From: Polynucleobacter meluiroseus | GTDB taxonomy: Bacteria; Verrucomicrobiota; Verrucomicrobiia; Opitutales; UBA953 | Length of the DNA: 5,557 bases | Assembly: GCA_943323725.2 (NCBI GenBank) | Contig: CALPIW020000121.1 | Location: forward strand, 1 to 5,557 | Reading direction: 5' to 3' | Shown: positions 1-5,461 of the stretch, piece after piece | Numbering within the stretch: the first letter of the stretch is position 1 | Layout of the letters: each line of letters starts with the position of its first letter | Translations under genes and position numbers: made by a program | The notes under the pieces: model-generated | The model's input: only the letters and a program-made list of their open reading frames with translations | The model's database searches: none | Told to the model about the DNA's origin: nothing

Positions 1-1288
1 CCGCTCCCGGATCCGAGCCTGCGACGATGCCGGCACCGGCGAAGGCCCGGGCCGAGGAACCTTTCAGCCGGGCGCAGCGGAGGGCGACGAAGAGTTTGCC
101 GGACTGTCCGTCCGAGCGGACCCAGCCGACGGCACCGGTATAGAGGCCGCGCTGATGGGGCTCGAAGCCGGGGATGAAGGGAAGCGCGAGGGCGCGCGGC
201 TTACCGCCGACCGCGGGCGTCGGATGGAGCTCGCCGGCGACTTCAAGGAACCGCCGGTCGGCCGGCATGGTGCCTTCGATGGGCGTACGGAGGTGCATCA
301 CGTTGCCAAGACGGAGGAGTTCGGCGTTGCGCGAGGTCGCGGCGAGGACGCCGACCATGCGCAGACGGCGAAGGATCGAAGCCGTCACCGCCGTATGTTC
401 GCGGCGATCCTTGTCGCTCGTCAGCAAGGCTTCGGCGAGCGAGGCGTCTTCGGACGCGGATTCGCCGCGTCGGGTCGTGCCAGCCACCGATTCAGAACGG
501 ACCGCGCCGTCGAAGAGGGAGAGCAGCGTCTCCGGCGTCGAACCGACCAGGCAGCCTTCGTCTTCATCGACGAGGAAAGTGTGGCACTGCGGATTGCCCC
601 GACGGAGACGGTGCAGGGTCGCGTAAGCGCTGAAGGGCTCGCTGCGGCGCCAGTCGAAGGCCCGCGAGAGGACGATTTTTTCGAACGAACCTTCTTTGAT
701 GAGTTCGGTGGCCCGAAGCACCGCCGAAGGGAACCACGCGCCGCCGACTTCCGACAGGACCGTCGGAACAGGCGCACGCGGTGAAGGCGGGGTGGAGCGG
801 TAGCTGAAGCGTCGGAAGCCGTCGGCACGCACGGCGAGGCGGGCGGCGCAGCCGGGGCCGGCGGGTTCGACGAGGGTGACCGTGCTCACGCCTTCTTCAC
901 TGACGACCTGCCACCCGGGCAGGAACATCCGGGCTTCGGCGCCTTCGTTTTCGGTGCCTGGGTAGAAAGGGAAAGTCGCGATCACGCGAGGTCGGTGACC
1001 GACGCACGTCAGTTCGGCGTCGATCGCTCTCAGCCAGCCATCGGCGTCCGCAAACCGCTTCTCGCCCCGCCCGCGCCACTGTCGGACAGGGGCTCCGGCG
1101 GCATGGGAGCGTCGGCGCGACGGGTTTTCGAAGTAGCCGCGCGGAGCCGGTTCATCGAGGGTCTCCAGGACTGCCAGCGGGTCTAGTTCCGGGACTGCGA
1201 ACTCATACGAAACGAGACCATGGTCCCCGGCGCGAGCCTCGGCCTTGGCCAGGAGGTCGGCCTCATCGAGGATTTTGACGGGTTCCAT
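1..1288 (-). CDS. menF: Isochorismate synthase (chorismate-binding family), C-terminus cut by window edge
   Basis: This enzyme converts chorismate to isochorismate in the cytoplasm, the entry step of menaquinone biosynthesis; isochorismate can also feed siderophore synthesis in this family. I translated the minus strand from the ATG at 1288 and it stays open for 429 codons to the left edge. The C-terminal catalytic domain (about residues 180-429) carries the family motifs in order: EKIVLSRA 203-210 (K204 is the expected general base), GSTPETLL 249-256 (E253 the expected catalytic acid), SVAGTTRRG 267-275, DKDRREH 292-298 (E297 an expected Mg2+ ligand), MHLRTPIEG 331-339, ELHPTPAVGG 353-362, RGLYTGAVGW 380-389, and FAGAGIVAGSDP 416-427. 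Roughly the last 20-30 residues, including the final Glu-rich Mg2+-binding segment, lie outside the window. The N-terminal 170 residues are poorly conserved, as is normal here. An in-frame TGA lies 24 bases upstream with no start codon between, fixing the start. It begins 36 bases after metG. A siderophore-type EntC/DhbC role cannot be excluded without neighbours. Confidence 0.93.
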   Translation of the reverse strand, partial: MEPVKILDEADLLAKAEARAGDHGLVSYEFAVPELDPLAVLETLDEPAPRGYFENPSRRRSHAAGAPVRQWRGRGEKRFADADGWLRAIDAELTCVGHRPRVIATFPFYPGTENEGAEARMFLPGWQVVSEEGVSTVTLVEPAGPGCAARLAVRADGFRRFSYRSTPPSPRAPVPTVLSEVGGAWFPSAVLRATELIKEGSFEKIVLSRAFDWRRSEPFSAYATLHRLRRGNPQCHTFLVDEDEGCLVGSTPETLLSLFDGAVRSESVAGTTRRGESASEDASLAEALLTSDKDRREHTAVTASILRRLRMVGVLAATSRNAELLRLGNVMHLRTPIEGTMPADRRFLEVAGELHPTPAVGGKPRALALPFIPGFEPHQRGLYTGAVGWVRSDGQSGKLFVALRCARLKGSSARAFAGAGIVAGSDPGA

Positions 1289-1303
1289 ATCCGGAAGGTT
1301 AGG
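1289..1303 (-). promoter_or_regulatory. menF leader with AACCTTCCG instead of a Shine-Dalgarno
   Basis: Read on the minus strand, the bases directly before the menF ATG are CCTAACCTTCCGGAT. There is no GGAGG-like purine tract within the usual 5-10 base spacing; the nearest is GAGG about 19 bases from the ATG, too far for normal use. The nine bases AACCTTCCG (1292-1300) recur before the 594-residue gene (4731-4739). A role in translation initiation is inference. Confidence 0.35.
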
Positions 1304-1324
1304 CCATCCTCAGCCGTTGTCCAA

Positions 1325-2866
1325 TCAGGCGGGCGGAGTTTCCTTCGGAGCCTCGATCGGCGGGAAAAGGATGCATTTTTCCGCCACTTTGGAGCCCGTA
1401 CAGACGGACGACCAGGTGAGCTGGCCATCGAAAGTCGTGGCCACCGGCCGGCCGATATTCGTCAGAAGTTTGTCGCAGGTGGCCGGCATCACCGGAGTGA
1501 GCAGGGTGCCGACGAGGCGCAGGCCTTCGGCCACATGCGCGAGGCAGGAGTCGAGGCGGGCGCGATCGGCGGCCTCGGTGGACTTCGCCAGTTTCCACGG
1601 CGCACGGGCTTCGATGTAGGCGTTCATCGCGCTGATGAAGACCCAGAGGGCTTCGAGGGCGTGGCTGACCTGATAGTCGGCGAAGGCCTCCGCGTATTTC
1701 TTCACGCTGTCATCCCAGAGGCGGCGGAGGTTCTGTTCGAGTTCTTCGTCGGCGGCCGCGGCCGGGATGGCGCCTTCGTAGTTGCGTCCCACCATGTTGA
1801 GCAGGCGATTGACGAGGTTGCCGAGGTTGTTGCCGAGGTCGGCTTTGTAGCGGTTCTCGAACGTGAGCGTCGAGAAGTCCGCGTCCTGCCCGACGACCAT
1901 CTCACGACAGAGGTAGAAACGGAAGGCGTCGGCCCCGTGCGAAGCGACGAAACCGAGGGTATCGGCGGCGTTGCCCGCGGACTTCGAAGCTTTCTGATTA
2001 TTGACCGTCCACCAGCCGTGGACGAGCAGCTGGCGCGGGGGCTCGATGCCGAGGGCCTTGAGCATGCAGGGCCAGTAGACCGCGTGGGGCGGCGAGAGGA
2101 TGTCTTTGCCGATGACGTGGACGTCCGCGGGCCAGAGTCCCTTGCCGGCCACGGCCGAGTAGTAATTGGTCAGGGCGTCGAACCAGACGTAGGTGACGAA
2201 CGCCGTGTCGAAGGGCAGTTCGATGCCCCAGGTCAGACGGGTCTTCGGCCGGGAGATGCACAGGTCGTTCATCGGCTCCTTCAGGAACTCGAGGACCTGG
2301 TTCTGCCGGAAGCGCGGCGTGATGAAGTCCGGGTGCGCGCGGAGGTGCTCGACCAGCCAGGGCTGGAACTGCGTCAGCTTGAAATAATAGTTCTCTTCGG
2401 TCGTCTGGGTGACCTCGCCGTAGATCTCCGGCCAGGAGCCGTCCGGCGCCCGATCCTTATCCGTGAGGAACTGCTCCTGACGGGTCGAGTACCAGTCGGT
2501 CTTCTGGCCTTTGTAGATGAGCCCCTGGTCGAAGAGCTTCTGCAGGAACTGTTGGACCACCTTCTTGTGCCGCGGTTCGGTCGTGCGGATGTAGTCGTCG
2601 TTCGAGATATTGAGGTCGCCCAGCATGCCCTGGAAGACCGCGGCGATCTCATCGACGAGGACCTGCGGTTCGACGCCGCGTTTCATCGCCGTCTGCTGGA
2701 CCTTCTGGCCATGCTCGTCGAGTCCGGTGAGGAAGTGGACCGAGCGTCCGCTCATGCGCATGTGCCGGGAAATCACGTCGGAGAGGACTTTCTCGTAGGC
2801 ATGGCCGAGGTGCGGCGAGCCGTTGGCGTAGTCGATGGCCGTGGTGATGTAGAACGGACTGGGCAT
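1325..2866 (-). CDS. metG: Methionyl-tRNA synthetase (class Ia), short form
   Basis: The enzyme charges tRNA-Met with methionine in the cytoplasm, using ATP. The 513-residue protein is complete. It has the class I HIGH motif as HLGH (19-22), TGLDEHGQK (47-55), GKDI (253-256) followed by HAVYWP (261-266), HGWW (283-286), and the KMSKS loop as KASKS (292-296). The helical anticodon-binding domain follows, with GNLVNR (349-354) and the conserved APWKLAK (422-428). The connective insert (about 115-160) contains no CxxC zinc knuckle, so this resembles the zinc-free short MetRS type. The protein ends soon after the anticodon domain and lacks the C-terminal OB-fold tRNA-binding/dimerisation domain of the roughly 670-residue E. 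coli form. The ATG at 2866 places the first beta strand (PFYITTAIDYANGSPHLGH) where homologues have it. No Shine-Dalgarno is visible; the leader reads AACTCTTC. The Met-to-Ala change in the KMSKS loop is the one oddity. The 36-base gap to menF downstream suggests cotranscription, though the two functions are unrelated. Confidence 0.97.
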   Translation of the reverse strand: MPSPFYITTAIDYANGSPHLGHAYEKVLSDVISRHMRMSGRSVHFLTGLDEHGQKVQQTAMKRGVEPQVLVDEIAAVFQGMLGDLNISNDDYIRTTEPRHKKVVQQFLQKLFDQGLIYKGQKTDWYSTRQEQFLTDKDRAPDGSWPEIYGEVTQTTEENYYFKLTQFQPWLVEHLRAHPDFITPRFRQNQVLEFLKEPMNDLCISRPKTRLTWGIELPFDTAFVTYVWFDALTNYYSAVAGKGLWPADVHVIGKDILSPPHAVYWPCMLKALGIEPPRQLLVHGWWTVNNQKASKSAGNAADTLGFVASHGADAFRFYLCREMVVGQDADFSTLTFENRYKADLGNNLGNLVNRLLNMVGRNYEGAIPAAAADEELEQNLRRLWDDSVKKYAEAFADYQVSHALEALWVFISAMNAYIEARAPWKLAKSTEAADRARLDSCLAHVAEGLRLVGTLLTPVMPATCDKLLTNIGRPVATTFDGQLTWSSVCTGSKVAEKCILFPPIEAPKETPPA

Positions 2867-2880
2867 GAAGAGTTACCCTA

Positions 2881-2904
2881 GGGACATAGGGCAGGGTCAG
2901 GGGG
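2881..2904 (+). other. Potential G-quadruplex motif upstream of metG
   Basis: The plus strand has four G runs separated by short loops: GGG (2881-2883), GGG (2889-2891), GGG (2894-2896) and GGGGG (2900-2904), with loops of 5, 2 and 3 bases. This satisfies the usual G3+N1-7 pattern. It sits 15 bases upstream of the metG ATG, on the strand that is template for metG, so the mRNA would carry the C-rich complement. In a GC-rich genome such motifs can arise by chance. Confidence 0.35.
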
Positions 2905-2926
2905 CAGGACAACCCCGAAGGCTGGC

Positions 2927-2945
2927 AGGGCGGGTAAACCGCCCT
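2927..2945 (-). other. Short GC-rich hairpin directly after the 594-residue gene
   Basis: On the minus strand the sequence AGGGCGG-TTTAC-CCGCCCT forms a perfect seven-base-pair stem with a five-base loop. Its first base is the last base of the TGA stop codon. No U-run follows (next bases are GCCAGCC), so it is not a canonical intrinsic terminator. It could protect a 3' end, attenuate read-through into metG, or be a remnant. The position immediately after a stop codon is what supports a functional reading. Confidence 0.4.
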
Positions 2946-4729
2946 CAGACCGCGTCACCGGCCCGGACGACGTGGGGCTGGTAGGCGATCTCGAAGGCGT
3001 AGGTCATGCCGGCGCGCAGGGGCATCGGCTTGTCGCGCTGCAACGTCTGGTAGAAGTGGACCTTGCCCCAGCAGGTGCGGTGCTTGGCGTTGTCGCTCAC
3101 GACCTTGGTCTCGGCCCAGGAAGCGTGGAAATCGTCCTTCAGGACCTCGCAGCGATGCGACTCTGCGCCGAGGACGAGGGCGTTGCCCGAGGTCATGCGC
3201 GAATGGGTCGCGGCGATCGGGAGCACCAGGCGGAAATCTTCGAGCACGACGGCCGCTTTGGCGGTGAGCGTGAAACGTCCGACGATGCGGCCGCCGTTGA
3301 ATTCCCAGTCGACCTTGAGCGAGGCGATGTTGGCGGAGACCTTCTCGTCTCGGTCGATGAGATCGGGCTGATCGTAGCGGAAGTGATAGGTGCCGGCCTT
3401 GGTGCCCATGGCGACCTGGGCGTTCTTGCCGTAAAAAGAAGGCGTGTAGACCTTGCCGCCGATGGTGAACTCCGGGATGAAGGGAGTGGTCGTCTGGTTG
3501 GAGGGCCAATCGAAGACTCCCGGCATATGCGGGAAGGCCAACGAGTCGGTGAAGCGATGCGAACCGGAGGAGACCAACGGCAGGATCACATGCAGGCCCG
3601 AGGCGGGATCCTGATACGAGAGCAGGCCCTGCTCCTTGCGCGGGGACTTGTCGAAAGAGAAGAAGCGGCACACCGGCAGGCGGCTGGCCGGCTTGACCAC
3701 TTCCATCGCGCCGCCGATGGTCTTGGCGAGGCGCGACCACTGCGAAAGGTAGCGGGCGGCGTCGAAATTGGCCATGCGGGTGGTGTGGCCCGGGATGGTG
3801 TCGCGCTCGCCGTCACGGATGACGATGACGCCGTGTTCGGCGTCGAAGAACGTCGTGAAGAAGTGGGCGTACAGGCGACGGACGAGGTCGCGGGCCAGCG
3901 GCTCCTTGTCGACCGGCACCCAGCGGTCACGCAGGGCTTGGAGGAGCAGGGTGATGCAGTGCATCTGGCCGTAGGCGCCGATGCCGCGGCCGTAGCTCCA
4001 GCCGAGGCCGTCTTCGCGCACGGTGTCCATGATCACGCGGAGGTACTTCTCGGCGAGGCCGCGGAGCTTGGGCAGCTTGGCGTCACGGACCTGGATGTTC
4101 GCGTGGAGCTGGAGGGACTGGCGGATGAAGATCAGCGAGACGACGCCGTAGAGGTCGAAGGCGCCACCGAAGTTGTCGGCGTTCGCGGCCTTGGAGGCCT
4201 CGTCATGGAAACCGCCGGTCGACGCCGCGGTGATGCGGTCCATGAAACGGTCGACGAGCGCGCCGGTCTCGTCCTTCTTGGTCAGGCCGAAGGAGAAGCG
4301 GCAGACCGCCTTGGCGATGTCGAAGGCCTGGACGTGGTCGTGGTGGTCATGCTCCACGGCCAGACGTTCGTCGATGAGGGCGCGGGTCGGCTCATCGAGG
4401 AGCTCCCAGACGGGGTTGCGTTCGCGGGTCGGACCGAAGGCGAGCAGGCCCAGGCAGGCGAAGGCCATGCCGTTGTCGGAGCCTTGGCTGATGCGGACCT
4501 GGGCCGTGATCGTCTTGGCGACGATTTCGGCGATGTTCTGGCGGTCCATCGTGAGCTCGCCGGTGGCACGGAAGTATTCCCCGAAGGCCAGGGCGGCGTG
4601 GCCGGGTTCATCGGCGCGGGAGACCTCGCCTTCGACGGGCACGACAGTGCCGTCAGGAGCAAGGGAGTTGAAGTTGAGTTTGAGGAGGGCCTTGGTCTGG
4701 TCCAGGCACTGGCTCGCGAAATTCTGCAT
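2945..4729 (-). CDS. Uncharacterised 594-residue protein, possible alpha-toroid plus beta-sandwich
   Basis: I do not recognise a named family with confidence. Residues 1-335 look largely helical, with repeated amphipathic segments. They include a conserved-looking stretch GWSYGRGIGAYGQMHC (243-258) and a His-rich patch HDHHDH (127-132). Residues 345-590 are rich in alternating beta patterns (for example LHVILPLVSS, KVDWEFNGGRIVGRFTLTAKAAVVLEDFRL) and end in a typical beta-rich tail. This order, helical barrel then beta-sandwich, is that of heparinase/chondroitin-lyase-like proteins and of DUF2264-type proteins, whose YGR-containing core is reminiscent of SYGRG here. That link is inference from layout and one short motif. 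There is no signal peptide (MQNFASQCLDQTKALLKLNF) and no membrane helix, so a cytoplasmic location is predicted, unlike most polysaccharide lyases. Codon use and GC content match the neighbours. It has its own 110-base upstream region containing the AT-rich stretch, and metG follows 78 bases downstream. The start is the first in-frame ATG after that region. Confidence 0.9.
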   Translation of the reverse strand: MQNFASQCLDQTKALLKLNFNSLAPDGTVVPVEGEVSRADEPGHAALAFGEYFRATGELTMDRQNIAEIVAKTITAQVRISQGSDNGMAFACLGLLAFGPTRERNPVWELLDEPTRALIDERLAVEHDHHDHVQAFDIAKAVCRFSFGLTKKDETGALVDRFMDRITAASTGGFHDEASKAANADNFGGAFDLYGVVSLIFIRQSLQLHANIQVRDAKLPKLRGLAEKYLRVIMDTVREDGLGWSYGRGIGAYGQMHCITLLLQALRDRWVPVDKEPLARDLVRRLYAHFFTTFFDAEHGVIVIRDGERDTIPGHTTRMANFDAARYLSQWSRLAKTIGGAMEVVKPASRLPVCRFFSFDKSPRKEQGLLSYQDPASGLHVILPLVSSGSHRFTDSLAFPHMPGVFDWPSNQTTTPFIPEFTIGGKVYTPSFYGKNAQVAMGTKAGTYHFRYDQPDLIDRDEKVSANIASLKVDWEFNGGRIVGRFTLTAKAAVVLEDFRLVLPIAATHSRMTSGNALVLGAESHRCEVLKDDFHASWAETKVVSDNAKHRTCWGKVHFYQTLQRDKPMPLRAGMTYAFEIAYQPHVVRAGDAV

Positions 4730-4742
4730 GCGGAAGGTTGGG
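4730..4742 (-). promoter_or_regulatory. Leader of the 594-residue gene with AACCTTCCG instead of a Shine-Dalgarno
   Basis: Minus-strand reading directly before the ATG at 4729 is TCCCAACCTTCCGC. The AACCTTCCG core (4731-4739) ends one base before the start codon, against three bases for the identical core before menF. No purine-rich ribosome binding site is visible in the preceding 30 bases apart from a G8 run that lies too far upstream (27-34 bases from the ATG). Confidence 0.35.
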
Positions 4743-4839
4743 ATTGGGGCAGGGTACCCCCCCCGTCAATGCCTCTTCGTAAAAAATTCGTTATTTCGGC
4801 CATTCTTACCCACCCCATAAGGGCGGCGAGGCCCAGCCT
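4743..4839 (-). promoter_or_regulatory. Probable promoter-bearing region before the 594-residue gene
   Basis: This is most of the longest gap in the window (110 bases) and contains its only clearly AT-rich stretch, about 4779-4809, including an A6 tract (4781-4786). A TTGACG hexamer on the minus strand (4770-4765) resembles a -35 box, but the hexamer 17 bases on (CAATCC) is a poor -10, so no specific promoter is assigned. A C8 run on the plus strand (4757-4764) and a GGGTACCC palindrome overlap here. I see no convincing terminator for the upstream 177-residue gene. Confidence 0.35.
4776..4791. repeat. TTCGT direct repeat around an A6 tract
   Basis: On the plus strand TTCGT (4776-4780) is followed by AAAAAA and a second TTCGT (4787-4791), so the two copies are 11 bases apart, about one helical turn. 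A further TTCG occurs at 4795-4798. The arrangement could be a regulator binding site in the upstream region of the 594-residue gene, but it is short and may be chance. Confidence 0.25.
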
Positions 4840-5373
4840 TCAGGGCTCGAAAACGACTTCGACCTGACACCGGCCGATGCGGGCCAGGAGGTCGCCATGG
4901 GTCTTCAGCGGCCACCAGCGGTACAAATGGATGTCGATGGGCTTCCAGAGCCCGACCCAGCCGCAGATGGTCAGCCCTTCGCGGACGAACTCCGTCCAGC
5001 CGCTCGCCGGGATCAGTCCGCGGAGGACGAGGGTCGCGGCGAGGAACAGCACCCCGATGGCCAAGGCGGTCCGGCCTTCGCGGAAGAGGTCGCGCAACTC
5101 CCTGCGGGCCATGCGCGCGCGGTATTCGAAGTAATGCCGGATGGATTCGCGGACCTGGCCGGCCGCCTCTTCATCCGCCGGCTGCTTCAGGACGACGCGG
5201 AGCCGGAGCTCGGAGTCGCGTTCATGTTCGCGGGCCCAGCTGAGGATGAATTCTTCGGCGTCATGGTCGAGGTCGCGTTCATGGAATGGCGACGGGTCCA
5301 TGGTGTTGAAGAGCTGACCGACATTGCTGAGGCGCAGTTCGATCAGGCCGGAGACGGCGGGGATTTCGGTCAT
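4840..5373 (-). CDS. Uncharacterised two-helix membrane protein, 177 residues
   Basis: Function unknown. The N-terminal part (1-65) is soluble-looking, opening with an IELRL strand (11-15) and the motif QLFNTMDPSPFHERDLD (20-36), then EEFILSWARE (40-49). From memory, similar small bacterial hypothetical proteins begin with this DPSPF-x-x-RDLD signature, but I know of no assigned role. A basic amphipathic helix (about 72-101, rich in Arg and Glu: HYFEYRARMARRELRDLFREGR) precedes two hydrophobic segments at about 102-121 and 131-150, separated by a short IPASGWTEF loop. The protein ends in WWPLKTHGDLLARIGRCQVEVVFEP, probably cytoplasmic with both termini on the same side. The ATG at 5373 is chosen because the upstream frame, although open back into the cytochrome gene, contains no ATG, GTG or TTG in the 29 preceding intergenic codons. 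The leader is CCCTCCCCTT with no Shine-Dalgarno. It lies 88 bases after the cytochrome-like gene. A role in respiration or the envelope would be guesswork. Confidence 0.88.
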   Translation of the reverse strand: MTEIPAVSGLIELRLSNVGQLFNTMDPSPFHERDLDHDAEEFILSWAREHERDSELRLRVVLKQPADEEAAGQVRESIRHYFEYRARMARRELRDLFREGRTALAIGVLFLAATLVLRGLIPASGWTEFVREGLTICGWVGLWKPIDIHLYRWWPLKTHGDLLARIGRCQVEVVFEP

Positions 5374-5461
5374 AAGGGGAGGGCGCTGCCCAAGGCGTCG
5401 CGGAAATGCAGCATGCGAAGAGCATGGCTGACCGTCGGCCGGGTACTCAACCCCGCATTGG
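5374..5461 (-). other. Intergenic gap between cytochrome-like gene and 177-residue gene
   Basis: The 88 bases hold no gene. Two AGCATG copies on the plus strand (5410-5415 and 5421-5426) are 11 bases apart. A small GGGC-AGC-GCCC hairpin (5381-5391, minus strand) stands a few bases upstream of the ATG of the 177-residue gene, followed by the pyrimidine stretch TCCCCTT. After the cytochrome stop, a weak hairpin around GGGT/ACCC has no U-run. None of these is strong enough to name as a terminator or promoter. Confidence 0.3.

Noticed and set aside
155..784. Plus-strand open frame of 209 codons
   Set aside because: It is antisense to menF, whose conserved motifs are on the minus strand. The translation is Arg/Glu/Gly-rich and motif-free.
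1220..2881. Plus-strand open frame of 553 codons opposite metG
   Set aside because: It lies antisense to a certain metG gene. The translation is Val/Glu/Arg/Asp-rich without motifs, as expected when a high-GC third-position gene is read on the opposite strand.
2955..3740. Minus-strand frame of 261 codons inside the 594-residue gene
   Set aside because: It is an out-of-frame shadow with extreme Arg/Pro/Gln/His content.
4748..4770. Sigma-70 promoter using TTGACG as -35
   Set aside because: The hexamer at 17-base spacing (CAATCC) matches TATAAT very poorly, and transcription would start almost at the ATG. Kept only as a remark in the upstream-region entry.
4806..4839. Intrinsic terminator after the 177-residue gene
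   Set aside because: Only weak stems (GGGC/GCCC, CCC/GGG) can be formed and the T-run is about 30 bases further on, not adjacent to a stem.
2972..4867. Plus-strand open frame of 631 codons, longer than the gene opposite it
   Set aside because: Its composition (Val, Glu, Gly, Ala, Asp-rich, no hydrophobic core pattern) is that of an antisense shadow. The minus-strand frame has ordinary protein composition and structured beta and helix patterns.
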